This document shows, piece after piece, positions 45,345 to 55,600 of a stretch of DNA of 64,000 nt. The notes beneath the pieces are model-generated. The model was not told where the DNA came from. It did not search any database and saw nothing but the letters and a program-made list of their open reading frames with translations. The translations under genes and the position numbers were made by a program. The stretch is from Smaragdicoccus niigatensis DSM 44881 = NBRC 103563 (GTDB lineage Bacteria > Actinomycetota > Actinomycetes > Mycobacteriales > Mycobacteriaceae): positions 1 to 64,000 of the forward strand of contig NZ_AQXZ01000019.1 in assembly GCF_000380645.1 (NCBI RefSeq), read 5' to 3'. Each line of letters begins with the position of its first letter. The first letter of the stretch is position 1.

Positions 45345-46376
45345 TCATATCCGGGCCGGCGGGACCGGAGACGTGAGCGTCTCGAAGTCATCCCGCCAAC
45401 CGGGGTTGATCGGGGCCAGCGTCTCGAGCCACACCTCGGCGATCTCGCGCCACCGGTCCGGGTTACGGATACCCGAGAAGATCTTGCCCATCTCGCGGGC
45501 GTAGTGGATGGTGTCGCGAGTCTCGGACTTGATTCGCATCATCGTCGACAGTTTCCCCGGACGGTTTGGCACCTTGGCGGGCTCGTATCCGAACTCGCGC
45601 ATGCTGTCCTTGCACACCGTCTCGATGAGACCGATGCGCTCGGGCGCAATGCCGAAAAGGCGGTACTCATCACGGTTGACGGGGTGGCTCGCCGACTGGA
45701 ACCAGGGCAACGGTGGCATGTCACCCGGGTCCGGACTGTTTGCCGCGTGGCTCAGTACGGCGTCGTCCCAAGGCTCCCCGACAAACTGCAGTATTCGTCG
45801 CAACTGCGCCTCGGGTGCACTGCGCAGGTCTTCGAGCCGCACTCGGAGCACACGGTCCGCAAACGGCATGACCTCCTTGCGTGCGTGTTCGTAGACCAGG
45901 CAATTCCCGAGGTCTCGGGGACAGCCCCACGGCATGCTGCGCAGCGAGTCCACCGAGGTTCGCGGGTCCCGAACCATCTGGATAACCCGCGCGTCGGGAA
46001 AGTCCCGGAAGATTGCGGGCAGATGCGCGGTGTGGCCGGGCGACTTGTCGCCGTATCGAGCCCGGCCCAGCTTCTCGGCCTTGAGCCGGATGATCGCCTG
46101 GAACGCCAAGTGGATGTTCTCGCGAGTGAGATCGCTAGGCACCGCGGCCCGGACCTCAGCGGTCGGCAGATTCAGCCAGCGGTAGCTAAAGGTGTCGAAA
46201 TAGCAGTCGAGGAACTTCGAGGCCGAGACCCCGTCGTCGGCGAGCGCGTACCAGATGTAGAACCACGTCTCGTGCGTGATGTAGATGTTCGGATGCGCCG
46301 ACAACATCGTGCGCATGAGGGTCGTGCCGGACCGTGGATTTCCGACGATGAAGATCGGCGGTTCGTTCGCAGTCAT
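45345..46376 (-). CDS. PAPS-dependent sulfotransferase family protein
   Basis: A 343-aa protein of the Sulfotransfer family. The 5'-phosphosulfate loop is IVGNPRSGTTLMRTML (10-25). A Lys in RYGDKSPGHTAH (Lys111) and the 3'-phosphate site VRDPRTSVDSLRSMPW (Arg136, Ser144) complete the PAPS pocket. The central and C-terminal regions are divergent, so the acceptor is unknown. It is the last gene of the PKS operon, and its ATG overlaps the hydrolase stop (ATGA). In CurM and Ols synthases a sulfotransferase domain sulfates the beta-hydroxyl of an ACP-bound acyl chain before a thioesterase triggers decarboxylation to an alkene. A similar role here is inference; sulfolipid formation is the alternative. 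Confidence 0.85.
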   Translation of the reverse strand: MTANEPPIFIVGNPRSGTTLMRTMLSAHPNIYITHETWFYIWYALADDGVSASKFLDCYFDTFSYRWLNLPTAEVRAAVPSDLTRENIHLAFQAIIRLKAEKLGRARYGDKSPGHTAHLPAIFRDFPDARVIQMVRDPRTSVDSLRSMPWGCPRDLGNCLVYEHARKEVMPFADRVLRVRLEDLRSAPEAQLRRILQFVGEPWDDAVLSHAANSPDPGDMPPLPWFQSASHPVNRDEYRLFGIAPERIGLIETVCKDSMREFGYEPAKVPNRPGKLSTMMRIKSETRDTIHYAREMGKIFSGIRNPDRWREIAEVWLETLAPINPGWRDDFETLTSPVPPARI

Positions 46377-47230
46377 GAGGCGGAGGAGGGGCTGCTCTCG
46401 GCCTGGAGCGCCGAAAGGATCTCACGTACGACGACTTCGGGCTTCTCCAGCGGGGAGAAATGTGGCAGCTCGTCGTCTTCGGTCGGCACCATGACGCCGG
46501 TGACGTTGGGCAGGTTCTCCATCAAGAATTTGTAGGACAACGTCCAACCGTGCGAGCCCGTGTCGTAAATCAAGTGGGTCGGCGCTTCGATCGATGGGAT
46601 CGCCTCCTTCGTCAGCGGCCCGACGACGGCGCAGTCCTTCAGCAAACTGGTTTTGCCATAGAGCTTCATCATCTTCTCGGTCGTCCACTGCGCCGGCAGA
46701 TCCTTGAGCGGGCCCCACTTGTTCGGCAGCTTGAACGCCTCGTTGAGCACGAACTCGCCGTCGAAACGACGGTCCGCCGGAATCGGAATGCCCAGGCGGC
46801 CAAGCAGGTCCACGGCCCATTCGGCCCGCTCTTTGTCCTCAGTCCAATACGGGACCAGCACCGGTACCGCGGCTTCGATGATGACGATGCTTCGTACCCG
46901 ATCGGGATAGTGGTAGGCGAAATAGAGCGCAACATCGCCGCCGAAGCTGTGGCCCACGATGTCGGCCTTCTCGATGCCGAGATGGTCCATGAGCTCGACG
47001 AGATCGCGTGCGGCGTCCGTCGGGGTATAGCCGGTGTCGGTCATGGAGCTGTACCCGTGGCCGCGCAGATCGTAGGTGAGGGTCTGATACTGGTCCCACA
47101 GCATCGGGACGATCTTCAGATGCCAGGTCGCCAGGTTGCCGCCGATCCCGTGGATGAGGACGAGGTCCGGCCCGTCACCCACCTGCTCGTAGTGGAGTGT
47201 CGCACCGTCGGAGAGCTGCATTTTCGACAT
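46373..47230 (-). CDS. Alpha/beta hydrolase of the PKS operon (candidate chain-release enzyme)
   Basis: A 285-aa soluble hydrolase. The oxyanion segment is LVLIHGIGGN (23-32), the nucleophile elbow GHSFGG with Ser95, and the His is probably in ELPHFSPLEKPE near the C-terminus. Strand 4 reads YDLRGHGYS. A lid of ~70 residues (140-200) sits between strands 6 and 7, suiting a lipophilic substrate. It lies 60 bases after the ACP gene and overlaps the sulfotransferase. As the operon has no thioesterase domain, this enzyme is the best candidate for releasing or processing the acyl chain. It has no signal peptide, so it acts in the cytoplasm. Confidence 0.85.
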   Translation of the reverse strand: MSKMQLSDGATLHYEQVGDGPDLVLIHGIGGNLATWHLKIVPMLWDQYQTLTYDLRGHGYSSMTDTGYTPTDAARDLVELMDHLGIEKADIVGHSFGGDVALYFAYHYPDRVRSIVIIEAAVPVLVPYWTEDKERAEWAVDLLGRLGIPIPADRRFDGEFVLNEAFKLPNKWGPLKDLPAQWTTEKMMKLYGKTSLLKDCAVVGPLTKEAIPSIEAPTHLIYDTGSHGWTLSYKFLMENLPNVTGVMVPTEDDELPHFSPLEKPEVVVREILSALQAESSPSSAS

Positions 47231-47290
47231 TGCTTCGGTCGTGCCTGTCTGTCGCGGTTCAGGATGGATCGGGCTGGGGGTCGGTACTCG

Positions 47291-47584
47291 TCAGGAGACG
47301 CGCACGGTGACGTGCTCCTCGACGAAGTCGACGAGTTCGCCCAGAGTGAGTTCGCGGGTTTCGGGCGGCATCGTGCCGAGACGGGCGTACAGCTCGTCCA
47401 GCGGCATCACGCCGTACTTTCGGACGAGGCGCGTACACAGCACGACCAGATCGAGCGACTTCATGTTCAAATCGCGAAGAAGGCGGGTGTCGCCGCTGAG
47501 ATCGGTATCGAACTCCCAGTCCCCCTTCATATCCTCGATGGTCGTCAGGATGGTCCGGAGAATCTCTCCATGTGGTTCAGACAT
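47291..47584 (-). CDS. Free-standing acyl carrier protein
   Basis: A 97-aa acidic helical protein. The phosphopantetheine site is DLNMKSLDLVVLC with Ser43 (a variant of DSL, here KSL). Helix 1 is EILRTILTTIEDM, and a Leu/Glu-rich helix 4 (LTLGELVDFVEEHV) ends the protein. It is longer than FAS ACPs by an insert between helices 2 and 3 (VMPLDELYARLGTMPPETR). The ATG at 47584 shares one base with the stop of the large PKS gene (TGATG); a GTG directly before is also in frame. It probably carries the product between the megasynthase and the hydrolase/sulfotransferase pair. Confidence 0.85.
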   Translation of the reverse strand: MSEPHGEILRTILTTIEDMKGDWEFDTDLSGDTRLLRDLNMKSLDLVVLCTRLVRKYGVMPLDELYARLGTMPPETRELTLGELVDFVEEHVTVRVS

Positions 47585-50500
47585 CACTCTCTCCTCGATA
47601 ACGCAGCATTTGACATGACAATGGGGTCGGGGCTCGCCGCACAGGCAAGGGCCAACGACTCGGCGCGGGCTAGCAGGTCATCCGTGGCCGCCGCGCCCGG
47701 ACAAACGACGGCAGCCCAGGTCGATCCGCAGCTGGCGAGCCAGACTTGCGGGTCGTCTCGCCACCCAGAGCTCCGGTAGACGCCGACACCGGCGTCGGTC
47801 AGTTCGACGTCCGCCGGGGTGATTCGGCCATCCACGACGGTCCGAAGGAACCTCGCGATCGCTTCCTTGGAGAGATGTTCGCGCACGAGCGCGGGCATGC
47901 TGCTCACGGAGAGGCCGCTGCGCGAGCGCTCGGCTCGGGTCCGGATGCGCGACGCCCACACCCGTCGGATCAATCCCGTCTCGTCCTCGAGAGCAACGTC
48001 GAGCACGAAATGCAATACATGCGGTGCGGGCGCGAGCCCCACGCTCTCCGGATCGACGGCCCGCGCCAGATCGGGTAGCGCGGTCGGCCGCACGATCGGA
48101 TCGGCGACGAGCGGCAGATGGAATCGCCGATCGACCTGACCCAGCAGTCGGAACCGCACATTGCCGTCGCGATCTCGAACCTCGGCGTCGCCCTCGATGA
48201 CGAACGTGCCGGCGTTCCGGACCGCGACGACGCACTCCAACTGCTCCCCCGCGGCGGCCGGTGCCCCGAACAGTTCGATCGCCTTGATCGATCTCGGAAA
48301 CACCAGGTACCCCTCGGCGAGGTGTTCGACCGTCCACACTCCGAACAACTGCCCGGCTGCGTCGAGGACAACGGGGTCGGCGAGCGTCGGGAACGGCTGC
48401 CCACCGGCGTGCAGCGGGAATCGCTCCGCCCCACTCAAACCCGCGGTCAGCCCGTGGTCACTGAGCTGCCGGATCTCGGCAATCCCCCGCCACGTGGGTC
48501 CGTGATACATGACGTCCCGGTACAGGTCTTCCGACGTGAATCCGGGCATGGCGGGCGCCTTCGACTCCCACGGCGTCGGCCGCGCCGGATACGTCGGTGC
48601 CATCGTCACGGCCGCTTCGACGGCCGTGGACGCGACGGTTCCGTCGAGTACCGCGATCGCGCAGTCGATTCGACCTTGGGCCGAGTCGGTGACCTGCGCG
48701 CGAATCTCGACCGTCCGCGATCCGTCTCCGAATTCGATCCACCGTCGAGCCGCCACGTTGTCGAACCGCGTCACCACACGCCCGGGCTGCAACGCCGCCG
48801 CCGCCTGCGCCATGAGTTCCAGACTGAGCGTCAACGGCATGATCGGCAGCGCACGCAAAGTGTTGTCCCGCGTCGACACTTCACGCCCGATGGTGTGGTC
48901 CGCGAGCCACTCGGCGTGGTCGGGGTCGATGGTCAGCCGAGCGATCGCTGTCGTGCCGGGTACGAACTCCACCCACGACCCCAGCACCGGATGATCTTGA
49001 GAGTTCGCTTCCGACGGAGGTCCCTCGCCTACGTCGGAAGCCAACTCAAAAGGGCTACCACCACCTTGCGCAAGAGCGAGGTCGGCAATCTGTTGGAGCG
49101 TGCGGCATCCGGTCAACTTCTCCATGTCGAGGGCCTGCACTGCGGGCCGGCGCTTGCGGAGGGTCCCCAAGATCTCGACGCGCTTGATCGAGTCGATACC
49201 CAAGTCGGCCTCAAGATCGGCGGACAGGTCGATCACCTCAGCCGGGTACCCGGTGCGATCGCTGACGATCTCGCGCAAGATTCGGTCGATGTCACCGGTT
49301 TCGGTCGGCTGCGGCGGCGGTGCCGACACCACCGCGACGGGTTCGATTCGCGGCGCCGGAGTCGCTGGCACCACGTCCGGCTCGACTGTCGGCGCCGCGA
49401 CCGGCGCGGGCGACGGCAGAGCCGCCGCGACGACCGGAGCCGGCATACCGTTCCGCGCCCGAGGGCGTGCGGCCGGACGCGGGGACGCGACGCCGGTCGG
49501 CGGACTGCCGAGGAACGCCAGGAGCACGTTCTCCTGCACGGACAGGAAGTGGTCCATTGTCTCGAGGTAGCGATGGGCCACCGCAGCGACATCGGATTGC
49601 AGCGGCGGCGCGTCGTACGACGTCGAAGCCGCGGGGACCGGCGACGAATCCGGACCGATGGCGGAGGCGCCGTTCGTGGCGGCCTTCGCGAGGGGTGGAG
49701 GTGCCGACGCGGTGAGGTTTAGGGATGGCGGTGACATCGTGTTGCCCTTCTTGAACGTGCCGAGACTCATGGCCGCAAAGCCGGTTTTGAGGGTCACCTC
49801 GGTGGGGCTCTTCACCCGGGGCGCGGTGGAGCGCACCCGATCCGAGGTGAGGGCGGTAACGCCTACGTCCACGCCCTGTGCGAACAGCAGCCCGATCGCG
49901 TGATTGATCTGGGTGGTGTCGCTCGAATGCTCGAGGTTGGTGGCGACGGCCACGATGGGACGACCACGCAGGACGTCCTCGGTGAAGGACATCAGGTGGT
50001 TTCCCGCGCCGACCTCGACGAAGATGCGGAATCCGTCGTCGTACATCCGCTCGACCATCCGCCGGAACTCGACCGGCTCGGACCACTGGGCAGCTAGCAG
50101 ATCCCCGATCGACGTGGTGTCGTCGACGACGTCGGCCGTGGCGCACGAATACGCGGTCACGGCCGGTGGCGCGAACTTCCATCCCGCCAGCGCCTGCTGG
50201 AGTCTGTCAGTGTGCCGCTGGAACCACGGCGTGTGATAGGGACGATCGAACCTCAGCACTTCGGTGATGATCGCCTGGCTCCGCGCTGCAGCCAGAAGCC
50301 TCTCGCGGTCCTCCGCGGCGACCGCGATGACGGTCTGGAATGGACAGTTGTCCATCGCGACGAATCCGTCGACCTCGGCCAGCAGAATCTCGGCGGCCTC
50401 CCGATCCGCCCCGAGCGCGATCAGCGCCACGGGGGCGATGTCGGTGTCGGCCGCGGATGCTTCCTCCGCGCGGACGAGAGCTTGCGCGAGTTCGGTGAAG

Positions 50501-52632
50501 CCGGTGGTGCCCAGCTCCCGGAACACGCCCGCGGCCCGCAACGCGGCGCACTCGCCACTGCTGTGCCCCGCGACCGCATCAGGTTCGACACCGAGCGAGC
50601 CCAAAACGCGGACCATCGCCTCGGCCGTGGACAGCACGCCGGATACGGCACCACCCATGGTCCAGCTGTACTCGGCCGTGGCCGCCTTCTCGGTCTCCGT
50701 GAGTCCTGGTGCCGGGTGGAGCAAATGGCTCGGCGCCACGCCCCCGACGTCGGCCCGGATCGCATTCGCTTCCTCGAACGCACCCCGCGCCTCCGGGAAA
50801 TGCAGAACGAGCTCGGACATCATTCCCGGGTATTGCGATCCCTCGCCGGGGAACAGGAAGGCAACCTTGCCCTGCTTCGCAAGCGGAGACGAGGCGTAGT
50901 AGATGCCCGCACCGTCACGAATTCGGCTTCGCGAAGCGTCGCGGAGGCGCTGCGCCGCCCGCTCGAGCTTGGCACGCAAGTCGGCGCGCGACGTCGCAAC
51001 AACGGCGAGGCGTTCGGTTTCATCGGCGTGTATCTGCGCGGCGAGCCGGTGGGCAATTGCGATCAGCGGCTCGTCTACGTCACCCTCGAGCTCGCGCGCC
51101 AGATCTTCGGCGCGCGTGGCAAGGTCGGCGCGCGAGCGCGCGGCGAGTACGCACAGTTCAGTGGGCCAATCGGGCAGGAACTGCTGGACCGGCCACGATC
51201 TGCTGTTGCTGACCGCTCGCGTCGGGACGTATTCCTCAAGCACGAGATGGCCGTTGATGCCGCCGAATCCGAATGAACTCACGGCGGCACGACGCGGCAG
51301 CGACGAATCGGCCGTCCAGGCTCGCGTCTCGGAGTTGAGATAGAACGGCGATTCGGCGAGCCCGAGCTTCGGATTGGGGTTCTCGCAGTGCAGGGACGGC
51401 GGCAGTACTCGATGGTGCAGCGCCAATGCGGTCTTGATCAGTCCGGCCGCGCCGGCCGCCGGCATCGCGTGACCGATCATCGACTTCACCGAGCCGACGG
51501 CAACCGTCGGCACCTCGCCGCGCCGACCGCCGAACACCTCACGCATCGACTGCATTTCGACGACGTCGCCGACCGGAGTGCCGGTGCCGTGTGCCTCGAT
51601 GAGGCCTATCGTCTGAGGATCGACTCCAGCGTCCGCATACGCCTTGTGCATCGCGAGTACTTGTCCCTCACGGCGCGGCGCCATGAGTCCGTTACTGCGA
51701 CCGTCGCTCGCGATCCCGACACCGCGGACCACCGCGTAGATCCGGTCGTCGTCCCGCTCCGCGTCCGCCAGCCGTTTGAGCACCACGAAGGCGACGCCCT
51801 CGCTCAGCAGCGTGCCGTCCGCGTCCTTGTCAAACGGACGAATATGCTCAGTCTTGGACAACGCGCCCATCTGGCCGAACACACCGAGGATGGGCATCGA
51901 CGTCCAGATTTGCGAGCCGCCCGCGAGGGCCAGGTCGCAATCGCCGCTACGCAGCTCCCGCGTCGCAGCCTTGACCGCCAGCAGGGACGACGCACACGCG
52001 GCGTCCACGGTGTAGTTCGGACCCATCAGGTCGAGGCGATTGGCAATGCGGCCCGTGATCATGTTCGGGGTCAAGGCCGGGGCGGTGTCAGCCCCGAACG
52101 GAGGCAGCGAATCCTTGAGCTGCGTGCGGATCTCCTCGAGTTCCGCGTCGGACATTTCCGGTTGAAGTTGTTTGATGACCTGCAAGGTCTGCGTGACGAT
52201 GAGCGTGTGTTGGACCGCGTTCACGCTCCCCGAGTTCGGGTACAGGCCGCGGCCCAGCACCACCGCGGTGCGATGCCGAATCTCTGGCGGCGCATCGAGA
52301 TACCCGGCATCAGCGAGAGCGTCACGCGCAAGCCGCAGCGCCAGCCACTGATCGGGCTCGCCGCCGACGTCATGCGGCGGAACACCGAACGGCAGCGGAT
52401 CGAATGTCGCGAGGTCGGCGATGTAGCCGCCACGCTTGGCCGATACCCGATCGGTCGCAGTCGATCCGTGGGCGTAGTAGACGTCCGGGTCCCACGCACT
52501 TGGCGGCGGGTCGGTGACGCAATCGACGCCGTTGAGGATGTTCCGCCAGAATTCGCCGACGTCACGTGACCCGGGGTAAAGGCAGGCCATCCCGATGATC
52601 GCGATCGAGCTCGCGGTGTTGTTGTCGCTCAT
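47584..52632 (-). CDS. PUFA-synthase-like polyketide synthase, KS-AT-ACP-DH
   Basis: A 1682-aa cytoplasmic megasynthase. KS spans ~8-470, with Cys213 in VDAACASS, His348 in EAHGTGT and His388 in SVKSMIGH, so the triad is complete. AT spans ~585-925, with FPGEGSQYPG and Ser691 in GHSSGE; a PYHTPW motif replaces the usual AFHS. A helical segment (1017-1042, YLETMDHFLSVQENVLLAFLG) resembles the post-AT helix of PfaA/enediyne-type synthases. An Ala/Pro linker (1045-1112) leads to one ACP (~1113-1190, Ser1148 in LGIDSIKRVEI). A double-hotdog DH-like region follows (~1205-1490; His in LADHTIG, Asp in LDAAGQLFGVW). The last ~180 residues are unassigned. Its ATG overlaps the stop of the first PKS gene. 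Confidence 0.93.
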   Translation of the reverse strand: MSDNNTASSIAIIGMACLYPGSRDVGEFWRNILNGVDCVTDPPPSAWDPDVYYAHGSTATDRVSAKRGGYIADLATFDPLPFGVPPHDVGGEPDQWLALRLARDALADAGYLDAPPEIRHRTAVVLGRGLYPNSGSVNAVQHTLIVTQTLQVIKQLQPEMSDAELEEIRTQLKDSLPPFGADTAPALTPNMITGRIANRLDLMGPNYTVDAACASSLLAVKAATRELRSGDCDLALAGGSQIWTSMPILGVFGQMGALSKTEHIRPFDKDADGTLLSEGVAFVVLKRLADAERDDDRIYAVVRGVGIASDGRSNGLMAPRREGQVLAMHKAYADAGVDPQTIGLIEAHGTGTPVGDVVEMQSMREVFGGRRGEVPTVAVGSVKSMIGHAMPAAGAAGLIKTALALHHRVLPPSLHCENPNPKLGLAESPFYLNSETRAWTADSSLPRRAAVSSFGFGGINGHLVLEEYVPTRAVSNSRSWPVQQFLPDWPTELCVLAARSRADLATRAEDLARELEGDVDEPLIAIAHRLAAQIHADETERLAVVATSRADLRAKLERAAQRLRDASRSRIRDGAGIYYASSPLAKQGKVAFLFPGEGSQYPGMMSELVLHFPEARGAFEEANAIRADVGGVAPSHLLHPAPGLTETEKAATAEYSWTMGGAVSGVLSTAEAMVRVLGSLGVEPDAVAGHSSGECAALRAAGVFRELGTTGFTELAQALVRAEEASAADTDIAPVALIALGADREAAEILLAEVDGFVAMDNCPFQTVIAVAAEDRERLLAAARSQAIITEVLRFDRPYHTPWFQRHTDRLQQALAGWKFAPPAVTAYSCATADVVDDTTSIGDLLAAQWSEPVEFRRMVERMYDDGFRIFVEVGAGNHLMSFTEDVLRGRPIVAVATNLEHSSDTTQINHAIGLLFAQGVDVGVTALTSDRVRSTAPRVKSPTEVTLKTGFAAMSLGTFKKGNTMSPPSLNLTASAPPPLAKAATNGASAIGPDSSPVPAASTSYDAPPLQSDVAAVAHRYLETMDHFLSVQENVLLAFLGSPPTGVASPRPAARPRARNGMPAPVVAAALPSPAPVAAPTVEPDVVPATPAPRIEPVAVVSAPPPQPTETGDIDRILREIVSDRTGYPAEVIDLSADLEADLGIDSIKRVEILGTLRKRRPAVQALDMEKLTGCRTLQQIADLALAQGGGSPFELASDVGEGPPSEANSQDHPVLGSWVEFVPGTTAIARLTIDPDHAEWLADHTIGREVSTRDNTLRALPIMPLTLSLELMAQAAAALQPGRVVTRFDNVAARRWIEFGDGSRTVEIRAQVTDSAQGRIDCAIAVLDGTVASTAVEAAVTMAPTYPARPTPWESKAPAMPGFTSEDLYRDVMYHGPTWRGIAEIRQLSDHGLTAGLSGAERFPLHAGGQPFPTLADPVVLDAAGQLFGVWTVEHLAEGYLVFPRSIKAIELFGAPAAAGEQLECVVAVRNAGTFVIEGDAEVRDRDGNVRFRLLGQVDRRFHLPLVADPIVRPTALPDLARAVDPESVGLAPAPHVLHFVLDVALEDETGLIRRVWASRIRTRAERSRSGLSVSSMPALVREHLSKEAIARFLRTVVDGRITPADVELTDAGVGVYRSSGWRDDPQVWLASCGSTWAAVVCPGAAATDDLLARAESLALACAASPDPIVMSNAALSRRE

Positions 52633-55600
52633 GACTGACCCCAGACCGAGGACTTCTTGGTGACTGCGACATCCCCCGCCGCGTTCGCTTGCGCGAGCCG
52701 GTTCAGCGCTTTGCTTCCGGCGGACGCGAAGTCGTCGAGCCGGGCCAGTAGATGTCCTCTGTTTGTATAGAACCAGAAATTGGCATGGCTGATCGGCGAT
52801 TGCACGTCCGGAAGAATTCGCATCTCACAGCGGACCTGAGGGCCCCAATCACCCACGTCGAACACGGTCAGGCGCCGTACCGCGGACGGCAGGAGTGTCA
52901 CGTCCCAGTGGATCCGGCCCCAGATCAATTGGAGCTGGAAAGCCGCGTCGATCAGGACTGGATCGAGAACCCAGGGCGCTGTCCCGGCACGGAATTCGTC
53001 GGGGTTCGAGGGCGAGATCAACGCGGAACCGCCGGTGGGACACAACGCGACCAGAGTGTCGATCGCCTGGAAGGCCGGCCCGTGGAACAGCCACTGGTCG
53101 TAGGCGGTCGCCGCATCGATCGTCGGTGGGCTCAAACACGGACCGAGCAGGGGCAAGGGACCTGCGGTGTCGATCTCGGTGTCCCCGAACTCGACCGTGG
53201 CGGAATAGCTGTCACGTGTGTTGCCCGGCTGGCGAATCGTCACCGCCGCCGAAGGCCCCCGCGACTCGGGCCGCACGTCGACGACCAGTGGCACCGAACC
53301 GTCGTCAACGTGGATGCCCTGGAACACCCGGATGTCCCGAATTGCCGTCATCCCACGGTGCGGTGAGGCAACCTGTGCCGCCCCGGCCATGAGTTCCATG
53401 GCGAAGGCAAACGGCAGCACGGGGCGTCCGTCGAGGCAGTGGTCGTCGAGGTACGGGTCGTCGAGTCGCGAGAAGGCCGTCGACAGCGACATCGACCCGT
53501 CCGAGCGACGGTCGACCGCTGCGCCCTCGACCAGCCGGGATGCCTGCGCGTCGAATCGCTCGGGCTCGGTGAGGTCGAATGCGCCGATCACGACCTCGGC
53601 AGGACCGTCGGGCGCCATGATCTCGTCGACGAACGCCGCCACGCCTTCGTCCGGAGAAATGAGCCCGACCCCGCGTTCGGCGAATTGCCGTTCCACTTCG
53701 GCCGACACCATGCCTGCACCACCCCAGGGACCCCAGTTGAAGGCCACGACGCGGGCCGGCCAGCGCTTACTCAACTCACCCGCGACCTTGTTCATCGCCT
53801 CGTTGGCTGCGGCGTAGTCGACCTGGCCGCGGTTGCCTTCTCGGGCCGTTACCGAGCTGAACAGGGCCAACAGCCGCAACTCCGCAAGGTCGAGGTTCGA
53901 CCGCAGCACCTCGAGCGGCGTGAGTTTCGTGGCCAGTACCCGATCGAAGGACGCGGCCGACTTGTCGGTGATGAGGCGATCCTCGATGACGCCGGCGCCG
54001 TGGATCACGCCGTCGATTCGCCCGTACTGTCGGCGAACGTCCGCAACGCACTGTGCAAACTCTGCGCGGTTGGTCAGGTCGCACGACAGGTAGACGGCGT
54101 GTGCACCACGCTGCGCAACTCGTTCGAGCGTGCGGTCGATCTCGCGCTGCCCGATCAGACGTGAGCATTCGCGCTCGATGTCCTTCGGCGTGCACGAGAG
54201 CCCGCGACGGCGCAGATCCTGGAGCAATCGCGCCTTGAGCTCCCGGGAATCCTCGACGTTCTGGGTGAGGGCGCTCTCCGGCGTCTGCCGGGCCGGGATA
54301 CGGCCAACGAGGACGAAGGTCGCCGGCACCTCTTGTGCGAGCGCGACGACGCATTCGGCCGTGATGCCACGCGCTCCGCCGGTGACCAACACGATGGAGT
54401 CACCCGACAGCGGACACCCTTGCGATTCGGTCACCGAGGCCGGCCGAAGCTCTACTCGCCGCCGCTCGCCATCCAGGCCATAGGCGATTTCCCGATCGGG
54501 TCCGGCAGTGAAGAGTTCGGCGAACACCTGTCGTGCCGCAATGGCGGGGTCTGCGGTCGCGAGATCAACGGCGCGAACTCGCACTCGAGGCCACTCCTGA
54601 GACAAGCTCTTCAAGAAGCCGGGCAACCAGTAGTTCGAACGCGAGGTGTTCGCGGCAGTGTCACCGAAGCCGAAGGAACCATCGATTGCCGTGACTCCGA
54701 CAATCGCGGCTCCCCCGCGCTCAGCGGACTGGTCGAGGTCCGCGGCAAGCAGCTTGACCAGCCAGAACATCGTCGACGAGCCGGCACCGAGGCTCGGCGC
54801 AACGGCTCGATCGAAGGCATCGAGGTGCACGAGTGCCGCGATGCGTCCCTTCTGCGCACGGATGCCCGTCACGACTCGGCTCACGTCGTCCCGGGAACTA
54901 TCGAGGGGCAGTGTCAAGGGCTGGTGGTTCGAACCGCCGGAGAGGGCGACTCGGGAGACCTGCCGTCCGGTGCGGACCAGCATTCGCTCGATCTCGTCCG
55001 CGAGCGATCCGCCACCGATGAGGAGGATGACGCCGTCACTACCGAACCCGGCGTCAACGGCCGCGGGGCCGGCGCCGACGGGCGTCGGCACGTACCTGCG
55101 CACGCCAGGTGTCCGCGACACAGGTTCGGCCGGGGTAGCGGAGGGCGTCAAGTCACCCGGATGGCCGCCGGACGATATGACACCCCGAATGACGGCCGCG
55201 TGAGTGTCCAGGAAGTGATCCATCACGTCCTGGAAGTGCATGACCACGTCCGCGCGCTCAGCCGAATCGATGCCAACGGACTCGCGTGACGAAGCGATCC
55301 CGGCGGCCGGAGCAACGGCGGTTTCGGGCAGGGCGGTTTCGGGCCCAGCGGTTTCGGGCGCGGCGGTCATCGGCTCAGGTGATTTCGGTTCGTCAGCGAA
55401 TCGCACCGGAATCGGCAGATTGCGCGGCTGGTCGACGGCCCGCGCGGGCTTCGCCCGACTTCCATTGACCAGCCACGTCGTCGCGGAGTAGTCGGGAGTC
55501 GCACCGGCGAGGTCCGCCACGTCGACCTTGACGACATTGCGGCCGTCGTACAGCCGCAGCACGTCGACCCGCGCACCCTCGGCGAGAAGGGCGCCGATCC

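Noticed and set aside
55318-55362. CRISPR-like array
   Set aside because: The units are 15 bases long, contiguous without spacers, and in frame within a protein linker.
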